Shown piece after piece: positions 56,498 through 64,000 of a stretch of DNA of 64,000 bases (position 1 is its first letter; every line of letters begins with the position of its first letter). The position numbers and the translations under genes were made by a program. The notes under the pieces were generated by a model. That model did no database searches. It saw nothing but the letters and a program-made list of their open reading frames with translations, and was not told where the DNA came from. The DNA is taken from the NCBI GenBank assembly GCA_020621405.1, contig JAHRYN010000002.1, positions 124,001 to 188,000 on the forward strand. Reading direction: 5' to 3'. The stretch is from Betaproteobacteria bacterium (GTDB lineage: Bacteria > Pseudomonadota > Gammaproteobacteria > Burkholderiales > Rhodocyclaceae).

Positions 56498-56815
56498 ATG
56501 AAAAAATCACTGCTTGTCGCATCCCTCCTTGCATTTGCGATGGTTCCCTGTGCCCAGGCCAGCGAGGCTCAGGCCACCAAGGGCGGCTGCATGGCTTGCC
56601 ACGCCAAGGACAAGAAGGTGCTGGGCCCGTCGTTCCGGGACATCGCCGCGAAGTACAAGGACCAGAAGGACATCGAAGCCAAGCTGATCGACAAGGTCCG
56701 CAAGGGTGGCTCCGGCAGTTTCGGCCCGATGCCGATGTCGCCCAACGGCCCCGACAAGATTTCCGACGATGACCTGAAGGCGGTCGTCGAGTGGATCCTG
56801 AAAGGCGCGGCCTGA
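56498..56815 (+). CDS. nirM: Cytochrome c551 (NirM-like)
   Basis: 105 residues: signal peptide (LLVASLLAFAMVPCAQA), heme-binding CMACH at 31-35 and Met ligand in FGPMPMSP. It is the likely electron donor to NirS. ATG at 56498 has AAAGG eight bases upstream; ATG at 56492 would sit on the ribosome site. The stop overlaps the next start (TGATG). Confidence 0.9.
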   Translation: MKKSLLVASLLAFAMVPCAQASEAQATKGGCMACHAKDKKVLGPSFRDIAAKYKDQKDIEAKLIDKVRKGGSGSFGPMPMSPNGPDKISDDDLKAVVEWILKGAA

Positions 56816-57138
56816 TGCACCGAGGGCTGGCGCTAGCCGCACTGCTGCTTGCGTCAGCACCTCTCATGGCGGCCGAACCCGACGCCGCCAGACAGAAATC
56901 CCTGATCCACCTCGTCCGGCAGGACTGCGGTTCCTGCCACGGCCTCACGCTGCAGGGCGGTCTCGGCCCTGCGCTGACAGCCGCCCGGCTCAAGGGCTGG
57001 AACCCGGCCGACCTTGCCGCCACCATCATCCAGGGCCGTCCCGGCACGCCGATGCCGCCGTTCAAGGGCCTCCTCGACGAGGCCGACGCGCACTGGATTG
57101 CCCGTCAGCTGCTGGCCGGTTTTCCCGAAGGTCGCTGA
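56815..57138 (+). CDS. nirC: c-type cytochrome NirC
   Basis: 107 residues with a signal peptide, CGSCH at 38-42 and a possible axial Met in GTPMPPF. NirC is a small cytochrome found in heme d1 clusters that may deliver electrons during d1 maturation or to NirS. The next gene begins one base after its stop. Confidence 0.88.
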   Translation: MHRGLALAALLLASAPLMAAEPDAARQKSLIHLVRQDCGSCHGLTLQGGLGPALTAARLKGWNPADLAATIIQGRPGTPMPPFKGLLDEADAHWIARQLLAGFPEGR

Positions 57139-57139
57139 C

Positions 57140-58324
57140 ATGCCTTTCATCATTAGTACGCTGCTGTTCGCGCTGTCACTCTGCCTGCTGCCGCTGACGG
57201 CCGGTGCGGAGCCCGCACTGCGCGGTACCGGCGATCTGGGCATCGTCATCGAACGGGCGAGCGGAAGCGTGCAGATCGTCGATACCACCCGGCAAACCGT
57301 GCTCGGCCGGGTCCAGGGGCTCGGTGACCTGTCCCACGCCTCCGCCGTATTTTCCCGCGATCAGCGTTACGCCTATGTTTTCGGGCGGGATGGCGGGCTG
57401 TCCAAGGTCGACCTGCTGACCGCCACCCTGGTCAGGCGGATCACCCAGGCCGGCAATTCCATCGGCGGCGCCATGTCGCAGGACGGCCGACTGGTCGTCG
57501 CACAGAATTACGAACCCGGAGGCATCAAGGCGTTCGATTCGGACACACTGGCGCTGGTGGCCGACGTGCCGGCGACCTACGGCACCGAAGGCAAGCGGTC
57601 CAAAGTCGTCGGGCTGGCCGACCTGCCGGGCCAGCGCTTCGCCTACGCGCTGTTCGACGCCGGCGAAATCCGCATCACCGACCTGTCGGACCCGCGCAAT
57701 CCCCGCACCACGGCCTATCCCGCGGGCAAGCAGCCCTATGACGGCCTGGTCACGCCGGACGGCCGCTACTTCATCGCCGGCCTGTTCGGCGAGGACGGCC
57801 TCGCGCTGCTCGACACCTGGCAGCCGGAAAAGGGCGTGCGCAAAGTGCTGGCCGGTTACGGCAAGGGCGAGGCACCGTTGCCGGTGTACAAGATGCCGCA
57901 CCTGCGCGGATGGTCCATCGCCGGTGGCCGCGCCTATCTGCCCGCGATCGGCCGGCACGAGGTACTGGTGGTGGACACCCGCAGCTGGGAAGAGGTCGGC
58001 CGCATACCGGTCAAGAGCCAGCCGGTGTTCGTGATGGCACGGCCCGACGGCCGCGAGGTCTGGGTGAATTTCGCCTTCCCCGACAACGGCTGGGTGCAGG
58101 TGATCGACACCCTGCGCAACGAGATCAGCGACACCCTGCAGCCGGGCAAGGCCATCCTGCACATGGAATTCACGCCGCGCGGCGAAGCCGTGTGGATTTC
58201 CGCGCGCGACGACAACCAGGTGGTCATTCACGATACCGCCAGCCACAAGGTCATCCGCAGCCTCCAGTCGGACAGCCCGAGCGGCATCCTGTTCAGCACA
58301 CGGGCCGGACGGACGGGATTCTGA
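57140..58324 (+). CDS. nirF: Heme d1 biosynthesis protein NirF
   Basis: 394 residues with an N-terminal signal (LLFALSLCLLPLTAGA) and a d1-type eight-bladed propeller lacking a cytochrome c domain. Repeats such as VFSRDQRYAYVFGRDGGLSK and MSQDGRLVVAQNYEPGGIKA echo NirS and NirN. NirF binds a late d1 precursor. TGATG overlap with nirDL. Confidence 0.92.
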   Translation: MPFIISTLLFALSLCLLPLTAGAEPALRGTGDLGIVIERASGSVQIVDTTRQTVLGRVQGLGDLSHASAVFSRDQRYAYVFGRDGGLSKVDLLTATLVRRITQAGNSIGGAMSQDGRLVVAQNYEPGGIKAFDSDTLALVADVPATYGTEGKRSKVVGLADLPGQRFAYALFDAGEIRITDLSDPRNPRTTAYPAGKQPYDGLVTPDGRYFIAGLFGEDGLALLDTWQPEKGVRKVLAGYGKGEAPLPVYKMPHLRGWSIAGGRAYLPAIGRHEVLVVDTRSWEEVGRIPVKSQPVFVMARPDGREVWVNFAFPDNGWVQVIDTLRNEISDTLQPGKAILHMEFTPRGEAVWISARDDNQVVIHDTASHKVIRSLQSDSPSGILFSTRAGRTGF

Positions 58325-59322
58325 TGAGCGATCCGGTCGCCCTCGACCTGCGTCTGCTGAACGACTATCAGCGGGACTTTCCGCTCGTTCCGCGTCCCTA
58401 CGCGCAGATCGCCGCGGAACTCGGCCTCGACGAGGCAGCGGTGATCACCGCCTATGGCGAGGGTCTGGCCCGCAAGGTCGTCAGTCGCATCGGCGCCGTC
58501 GTAGCACCGCGCCGCATCGGTGCCAGCACGCTGGCTGCGATGGCCGTACCGAAGCATCGCCTGGAGGCGGTCGCGGAGAGGGTGAATGCGCACGCCGAGG
58601 TGAATCACAACTACGAGCGCGAGGACGAATGGAATCTGTGGTTCGTCGTCACTGCACGTGATGCCACCCGCCGGGCCGAGGTACTGGGCGAACTCGCCGA
58701 CGAAACCGGACTGACCGTGCTGTCGCTGCCGCTGATCGACGAGTACCACATCGATCTGGGCTTCGACCTCTACGGTGCAGGCGGCCCGCGGGCCGGGCGC
58801 GAGGAAGTATCCTCCGCGCCCTGTGCGCTGCCGGGCATCGAATCCGCGCTGCTGGCGGCCCTGGAGGACGGCCTGCCACTGACGCCGCACCCCTTTGCCG
58901 ATCTCGGCGCGCGCGCCGGCATCAGCGAGGACATGACGCTGTCCGTGCTGGAAGGGTGGCTGCGCGACGGTCTGCTGAAGCGCTTCGGCGTCGTCGTACG
59001 CCATCGCGAACTGGGCTACACCGAGAACGCCATGTGCGTCTGGGACGTGCCCGACGATCAGGTCGTCGAGCTGGGCCGGCAACTGGCCACCGTTCCGGGC
59101 GTCACGCTGTGCTACCGCCGGGAACGTGCGCTGCCGCATTGGCCCTACAACCTGTACTGCATGATCCACGGCAAGCAGCGCGACGACGTACTGACGCTGC
59201 GTGCCGGCCTGGCGGACCGGCTCGGTCTCGACCGTTTCCCGCACCGGATCCTGTTCAGCCGCCGCTGCTTCAAGCAGTGCGGCGCGCGTTACGCCACTGG
59301 CCGCGACCGGCAGACCGCATGA
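58324..59322 (+). CDS. nirDL: Siroheme decarboxylase NirD-NirL fusion (NirDL)
   Basis: 332 residues made of two AsnC/Lrp-like units in tandem. Unit 1 (about 1-155) has LDLRLLNDYQRDFPLVPRPY and VNHNYEREDEWNLWFV. Unit 2 (about 165-325) has ALLAALEDGLPLTPHPFADL and LCYRRERALPHWPYNLYCMI. These are the NirD- and NirL-type halves that, with NirG and NirH, decarboxylate siroheme to 12,18-didecarboxysiroheme. ATGA overlap with nirG. Confidence 0.9.
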   Translation: MSDPVALDLRLLNDYQRDFPLVPRPYAQIAAELGLDEAAVITAYGEGLARKVVSRIGAVVAPRRIGASTLAAMAVPKHRLEAVAERVNAHAEVNHNYEREDEWNLWFVVTARDATRRAEVLGELADETGLTVLSLPLIDEYHIDLGFDLYGAGGPRAGREEVSSAPCALPGIESALLAALEDGLPLTPHPFADLGARAGISEDMTLSVLEGWLRDGLLKRFGVVVRHRELGYTENAMCVWDVPDDQVVELGRQLATVPGVTLCYRRERALPHWPYNLYCMIHGKQRDDVLTLRAGLADRLGLDRFPHRILFSRRCFKQCGARYATGRDRQTA

Positions 59323-59789
59323 CCGTCCCTCATGTCCCGGCCGCGCTGGACGATACCGACCGCGCCATCATCAACGCCCTGCAGGGGGAATTCCCGATCT
59401 GCGAACGGCCGTTCGCCGCCGCCGCCGAGCCGCTGGGCCTGACCGAGGCGCAACTGATGACGCGCGTCGAACGTCTGCTGTCGAACGGCACACTCACCCG
59501 CTTCGGACCGATGTTCCAGATCGAACGCATGGGCGGCGCCTTCTGCCTGGCGGCGATGGCCGTACCCGAAGACCGCTACGACGAGGTCACGCAGACGGTG
59601 AACGCTTTCGCCGAAGTGGCCCACAACTACCGTCGCGAGCATGCTCTGAACATGTGGTTCGTGCTGGCGACCGAGACCGCCGCCGGCGTGGAAGGCGCGG
59701 CCCGCGCCATCGAAGCCGCGACCGGCCTGCCGGTCTACCTGTTCCCGAAGGAAAGGGAATTCTTCGTCGAAATGAGGCTGCGCGCATGA
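59319..59789 (+). CDS. nirG: Siroheme decarboxylase subunit NirG
   Basis: 156-residue Lrp/AsnC-like protein. It starts with DDTDRAIINALQGEFPICER and carries VAHNYRREHALNMWFVLATE, the pattern of the NirD/NirG branch. Partner of NirDL and NirH; overlaps both neighbouring genes by ATGA. Confidence 0.9.
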   Translation: MTVPHVPAALDDTDRAIINALQGEFPICERPFAAAAEPLGLTEAQLMTRVERLLSNGTLTRFGPMFQIERMGGAFCLAAMAVPEDRYDEVTQTVNAFAEVAHNYRREHALNMWFVLATETAAGVEGAARAIEAATGLPVYLFPKEREFFVEMRLRA

Positions 59790-60292
59790 GCAGCGCCAAA
59801 GCCACACTCGACGACACCGATCGCCGCATCGTGGTCGCCACTCAGGCCGGCCTGCCGACGGTGGCGCGCCCCTATCATGCGCTGGCCGAGCAGCTGCAGC
59901 TTCCCCCCGACGAGGTGATGCAACGGATCGCCGGCCTGCTCGAACGCGGCGTGATCCGCCGCATCGGTGCGGTGCCCAACCACTACGCCATCGGCTACAC
60001 GGCCAACGGCATGAGTGTCTGGGACATCGACGACGCACAGGTCGACGCCGTGGGCGAGTACGTCGGCAGCCTTGAAGCCGTGACCCACTGCTACCGCCGT
60101 CCGCGCCGTGCACCGCACTGGCCCTACAACCTGTTCGCGATGGTGCACGGCCACAGCCGGGACGAAGTCGGCAGCCAGGTCAACGCCATCGCCGCACTGA
60201 TCGAAACCCGCTTCCCGGGCGCCTGTCGCGCCCGCGACATCCTCTATTCCACACGCATCCTGAAGAAGACCGGCCTGCGCATCGCCGGATAG
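59786..60292 (+). CDS. nirH: Siroheme decarboxylase subunit NirH
   Basis: 168 residues. LDDTDRRIVVATQAGLPTVA and THCYRRPRRAPHWPYNLFAM match the NirH/NirL branch. The last segment, ILYSTRILKKTGLRI, is typical. Encoded directly after nirG and 13 bp before nirJ. Confidence 0.9.
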   Translation: MSSAKATLDDTDRRIVVATQAGLPTVARPYHALAEQLQLPPDEVMQRIAGLLERGVIRRIGAVPNHYAIGYTANGMSVWDIDDAQVDAVGEYVGSLEAVTHCYRRPRRAPHWPYNLFAMVHGHSRDEVGSQVNAIAALIETRFPGACRARDILYSTRILKKTGLRIAG

Positions 60293-60305
60293 GAAGGCAC
60301 GCCCC

Positions 60306-61445
60306 ATGTTCCGCATCTCCCAATTCATCCGCGAACTGACCGACCCGACGCCGGTCGGGCCGCGCCGCAACCCGCCGGGTCCGGTGGTGATCTGGAACCT
60401 GATCCGCCGCTGCAACCTCACCTGCAAGCACTGCTATTCGATCTCGGCCGACACCGACTTCAAGGGCGAACTGTCCACCGACGAGGTGTTCACGGTGATG
60501 GACGACCTGAAGGCCTTCCGGGTGCCGGTGCTGATCCTGTCCGGCGGTGAACCGCTGATGCGCCACGACATCTTCGACATCGCGCGCCGGTCGAAGGCCA
60601 TGGGCTTCTACACCGCGCTGTCGTCCAACGGAACGCTGATCGACGACACCAACATCGACGCGATCGCCGACATCGGATTCGACTATGTCGGCATCAGCCT
60701 CGACGGCATCGCCGAAACGCACGACCGCTTCCGCCGCAAGGAAGGCGCCTTCGCCGCGTCGATGCGCGGCATCCGTCTGTGCCAGGAACGCGGCCTGAAG
60801 GTCGGCATCCGCTACACGATGACCGAGGACAACGCCCACGATCTGCAGCCGCTGCTCGATCTGGTACGCGTCGAAGGCATCCCGCGCTTCTACTTCTCGC
60901 ACCTGAACTACGCCGGGCGCGGCAACAAGAACCGCAGGACCGACGCCGCCCATCTCACCTCGCGCGATGCGATGAACCGGCTGTTCGAACATTGCTGGGA
61001 AGACCACCACGCCGGCAAGGAGCTGGATTTCACCACCGGCAACCAGGACGCGGACGGCCCCTACTTCCTCGACTGGGTACGCCGGCGCTTTCCCGACCGG
61101 GCCGCGCACATCGAAGCCAAGCTGCTGCAGTGGGGCGGCAATGCCAGCGGTGTGAATGTGGCCAACATCGACAATCTGGGCGTCGTGCATCCGGACACCA
61201 TGTGGTGGCACCTGCCGCTGGGCAATGTGCGTCAGCGGCCGTTCTCGGCCATCTGGAGCGACGTCTCGACGCCGCTGATGTCCGGCCTGCGCGCCCATCC
61301 GCGCCAAGTGGGCGGCCGCTGCGGCAGCTGCCGCTATCTTCCGATGTGCAACGGCAGTTCCCGCGTCCGGGCCGAACAGGCCGGTGGCGACGTGTGGGGC
61401 GAAGACCCGGCCTGCTACCTGACGGACGAAGAGATCGCGCAATGA
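60306..61445 (+). CDS. nirJ: Heme d1 biosynthesis radical SAM protein NirJ
   Basis: 379-residue radical SAM enzyme that removes two propionates from didecarboxysiroheme. The radical SAM cluster is CNLTCKHC (Cys36, 40, 43), the SAM GGE motif is LSGGEPL, and the C-terminal SPASM-like cluster is CGSCRYLPMC. ATGA overlap with nirN. Confidence 0.94.
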   Translation: MFRISQFIRELTDPTPVGPRRNPPGPVVIWNLIRRCNLTCKHCYSISADTDFKGELSTDEVFTVMDDLKAFRVPVLILSGGEPLMRHDIFDIARRSKAMGFYTALSSNGTLIDDTNIDAIADIGFDYVGISLDGIAETHDRFRRKEGAFAASMRGIRLCQERGLKVGIRYTMTEDNAHDLQPLLDLVRVEGIPRFYFSHLNYAGRGNKNRRTDAAHLTSRDAMNRLFEHCWEDHHAGKELDFTTGNQDADGPYFLDWVRRRFPDRAAHIEAKLLQWGGNASGVNVANIDNLGVVHPDTMWWHLPLGNVRQRPFSAIWSDVSTPLMSGLRAHPRQVGGRCGSCRYLPMCNGSSRVRAEQAGGDVWGEDPACYLTDEEIAQ

Positions 61446-63022
61446 AGCCCCGCACCGTTCGACCGTTGCTGCTGTCGTTCCTGCTGCCCTTCCTGATGCT
61501 GGCCGCGCGCGGCGTGGTCGCCGCCGACAATACGCCGCCGGTCGCGGCAGCCCTGTTCGACACCCACTGCGCGCGCTGCCACGGCGCCGACCGCCTGGGT
61601 GCGATGGGACCGGCGCTGTTCCCGGAAAACCTCGAACGGCTGCGCAAGCCCGACGCAGTCAAGACCATCGCCGAAGGCCGCATCGCGACCCAGATGCCGG
61701 GTTTCGCCACCACCCTCGGCGCGGACGAGATCGCCGCACTGGCCGACTGGATCTACTCGCCGGTCACGCCGGCGCCGGTCTGGAACGCGCGCGAGATCGC
61801 CGCCTCGCGGGTGCAGATCACCGATCCGAAGACACTGGCCGATCGCCCGGTGTTCAAGGCCGATCCGCTCAATCTGTTCGTCGTGGTCGAGGGCGGCGAT
61901 CACCATGTATCCATCATCGACGGTGACCGGCTGGAACCGATCCACCGCTTCGCGTCTCACTACGCACTGCACGGCGGCCCGAAGTTCTCGCCGAACGGCC
62001 GCTACGTGTATTTCGCATCGCGCGACGGCTGGCTTACCAAGTTCGATCTGTGGAACCTGAAGGTCATCGCCGAGGTGCGGGTCGGCATCAACACGCGCAA
62101 CGCCGCCGTCTCCTCCGACGGCCGCTACGTGATCGCCGCCAACTACCTGCCGCGCAATCTGGTGCTGCTGGACAGCGAATTGAACTTCGTGAAGCTGATC
62201 GAGGCCGCCAGCCTGGACGGCAAACAGACCTCGCGCGTATCGGCGGTCTATGACGCCGGTCCGCGCCACAGCTTCGTCGCCGCGATGAAGGACATGCCGG
62301 AACTGTGGGAAATCAGCTACAACGAGACGGCGGAACCCATTCACGACGGCTATGTGCATGACTACAAGATGGGCGAGGCGATAGCGAAACCGGGCTTCCT
62401 GAACCCGCGTCGCACGCCGCTCGAGGACGTGCTGGACGACTTCTTCTTCGACCAGTCCTACCGCAACATCATGGGCGCATCGCGCGATGGCAAGGGCCAG
62501 GTGGTGAATCTGGACGCCCGACGCAAGGTTGCCGACCTGTCGCTGCCCGGCATGCCTCACCTCGGCTCCGGCATCACCTGGCTGTGGCAGGGACGCACCG
62601 TCATGGCATCCACCAATCTGAAGGAAAGCGCGGTCACCGTGATCGACCTGTCCAGCTGGCAGACGGTTAAGACCATCCCCACGCGCGGACCGGGCTTCTT
62701 CCTGCGCAGCCACGAAAACAGCCGCTACGCCTTCGTCGACTCGATGATGAGCCGCGAAGCCCGCGACACGCTGCAGGTGATCGACAAGGACACGCTGACC
62801 GTCGTGAAGGAACTGCGCCCGGTGCCCGGCAAAACACTGGCCCACGTCGAATTCACCCGCGACGGCCGCTACGCGCTGGCCAGCCTGCTGGAAAACGACG
62901 GCGCACTGATCGTGTACGACGCGCGCACGCTGGAAGAGGTCAAGCGCATCCCGATGAACAAGCCGGTCGGCAAGTACAACGTCTGGAACAAGATCAGCCG
63001 CTCGGAAGGTACGAGCCACTGA
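61442..63022 (+). CDS. nirN: Dihydro-heme d1 dehydrogenase NirN
   Basis: 526-residue periplasmic relative of NirS. Signal peptide, cytochrome c domain with CARCH at 43-47, and a d1-type propeller. NirN oxidises the last d1 precursor. It is shorter than NirS and has a GFLNPRRTPLEDVLDDFFFD segment not found there. Last gene of the nir operon. Confidence 0.93.
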   Translation: MKPRTVRPLLLSFLLPFLMLAARGVVAADNTPPVAAALFDTHCARCHGADRLGAMGPALFPENLERLRKPDAVKTIAEGRIATQMPGFATTLGADEIAALADWIYSPVTPAPVWNAREIAASRVQITDPKTLADRPVFKADPLNLFVVVEGGDHHVSIIDGDRLEPIHRFASHYALHGGPKFSPNGRYVYFASRDGWLTKFDLWNLKVIAEVRVGINTRNAAVSSDGRYVIAANYLPRNLVLLDSELNFVKLIEAASLDGKQTSRVSAVYDAGPRHSFVAAMKDMPELWEISYNETAEPIHDGYVHDYKMGEAIAKPGFLNPRRTPLEDVLDDFFFDQSYRNIMGASRDGKGQVVNLDARRKVADLSLPGMPHLGSGITWLWQGRTVMASTNLKESAVTVIDLSSWQTVKTIPTRGPGFFLRSHENSRYAFVDSMMSREARDTLQVIDKDTLTVVKELRPVPGKTLAHVEFTRDGRYALASLLENDGALIVYDARTLEEVKRIPMNKPVGKYNVWNKISRSEGTSH

Positions 63023-63254
63023 GTCCGAGGACAGTCGGCACGTCTCTGGATTGATCCGGTATCGATTGCGCTGGCGCTCGGTCGTCCCGGCGGGGCCAGG
63101 TCCGAGCAGGCGCTTGTCCGGTACCTGCGCCGCGAAGCATCATCCAGCTTTCAATTGCAGTTTTCGCCACGGACGACGGCCGGATCAAGCGCACAATGCA
63201 GACTGGCGGCCTTCGCATCAGCAACTGCCAGGACACGGAAGGAGCGAGCCGCCC

Positions 63255-64000
63255 GTGGACATCTTTGACGCTCACCTGCACATCATCGCGCCCGGCTTTC
63301 CGCTGACGCCCAACCAGGGCTATATGCCCGCCCCGTTCTCCATCGATGACTATCTTGCGCGCGCCACACCGCTGGGCATCACAGGCGGCGCCGTCGTGTC
63401 GGGCTCGTTCCAGGGCTTCGACCAGAGCTACCTGATCGACGCACTGGGCAGACTCGGCCCGACCTTCGTCGGCGTCACGCAACTGCCCGCCAGCACGCCG
63501 GACCAGGACATCCTCGCGCTCGATCAGGCCGGCGTGCGCGCCGTGCGCTTCAACCTGCAGCGCGGCGGCTCGGAAGACGTCAGCGAACTCGAGCGCATGG
63601 CGCGGCGCGTGCATGACCTGTGCGGCTGGCATGTCGAGCTGTACGTCGCCAACAGCGAACTGAAGGCACTGCGCGGCCTGCTCGCACGACTGCCCCGGGT
63701 ATCGATAGACCACCTCGGCCTCACCCGCGACGGCTTCGACGACCTCGTCTGGCTCGTCGAACGCGGCATTCACGTCAAGGCCACCGGCTTCGGCCGCGTC
63801 GACTTCGACGTCCGCCATGCACTGCGCACCCTTCACACCGCCAACCCCGCCGCCCTGATGTTCGGCACCGACCTGCCCTGCACGAGGGCGGCGAGGGCGT
63901 TCAGCGGCAGGGATCTGGAGGTGGTGATTGAAGCGGTGGGAGGTGATGCAGATGCTGTGTTTAGGGGACACTCGATGCAGCTTTATAGAGTTAGATCGGC
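63255..64000 (+). CDS. TIM-barrel amidohydrolase (2-pyrone-4,6-dicarboxylate hydrolase-like), 3' truncated
   Basis: The first 248 residues of a metal-dependent hydrolase of the amidohydrolase_2 superfamily; the frame runs off the window. The N-terminal DIFDAHLHII carries the HxH metal motif, SIDHLGL has the strand-5/6 His, and LMFGTDLPCT the last Asp. The start is GTG at 63255 with GGAAGGAG ten bases upstream. Such enzymes include PDC lactonase and amidohydrolases of unknown substrate. The 232 bp separating it from nirN carry no evident signal. Confidence 0.83.
   Translation, partial: MDIFDAHLHIIAPGFPLTPNQGYMPAPFSIDDYLARATPLGITGGAVVSGSFQGFDQSYLIDALGRLGPTFVGVTQLPASTPDQDILALDQAGVRAVRFNLQRGGSEDVSELERMARRVHDLCGWHVELYVANSELKALRGLLARLPRVSIDHLGLTRDGFDDLVWLVERGIHVKATGFGRVDFDVRHALRTLHTANPAALMFGTDLPCTRAARAFSGRDLEVVIEAVGGDADAVFRGHSMQLYRVRS

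Overview
The window is high-GC bacterial chromosome with dense, mostly operonic gene packing. The gene set suggests a facultatively methylotrophic, denitrifying betaproteobacterium of the Rhodocyclales, most likely a Methyloversatilis-like organism. The evidence is a lanthanide-type methanol dehydrogenase with C1 accessory genes, an N,N-dimethylformamide (DMF) hydrolase operon, and a complete nirS/nor denitrification block. The genus is an inference; no rRNA gene is present to confirm it. No tRNA, CRISPR array, prophage or complete insertion sequence was seen. Layout: (1) 1-8.3 kb: a partial AraC regulator converges on a minus-strand operon encoding a branched-chain-amino-acid-type ABC transporter (binding protein, two ATPases, two permeases) followed by dmfA1 and dmfA2, the small and large subunits of DMF amidohydrolase. 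The last permease has no stop codon of its own and runs in frame into dmfA1. (2) 8.4-13.1 kb: a membrane histidine kinase and a REC-PAS-PAS-GGDEF-EAL protein, translationally coupled. (3) 13.6-23.8 kb: an SDR oxidoreductase, a tandem REP-type repeat, an MFS transporter, a LapA-like membrane protein, an FKBP-tamA-tamB outer-membrane assembly operon, a 279-bp MITE-like inverted-repeat element, and msrA. (4) 24-34.4 kb: a C1 island with the mxaR-S-A-C-K-L accessory operon, a long structured leader, xoxF, xoxJ, a trypsin-like protease and a periplasmic protein of unknown function. No cytochrome cL gene (xoxG/mxaG) lies between or beside xoxF and xoxJ. (5) 34.5-43.6 kb: a REC-PAS-GGDEF-EAL protein with an Hpt partner, oligopeptidase A, a DUF4124 protein, a GST-like protein, an orphan gene, and a MerR regulator divergent from a DUF2938/flavodoxin/DUF2798 operon that has a textbook MerR-type promoter. 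(6) 43.8-47.2 kb: an rRNA-type methyltransferase, exonuclease III and two Crp/Fnr regulators, the second Dnr-like. (7) 47.2-63 kb: nitric oxide reductase genes (norCB, norE, norF, norQ, an Fe-S membrane protein, norD) and nirE on the minus strand, divergent from the nirS-M-C-F-DL-G-H-J-N operon for cytochrome cd1 and its heme d1. FNR/DNR-type boxes precede norC and nirS. (8) A TIM-barrel amidohydrolase runs off the right edge. How it fits together: DMF would be imported and hydrolysed to formate and dimethylamine. Methanol would be oxidised in the periplasm by XoxF. Electrons could go to nitrite and NO when oxygen is absent, with the nearby Crp/Fnr regulators the obvious candidates for switching on nir and nor.
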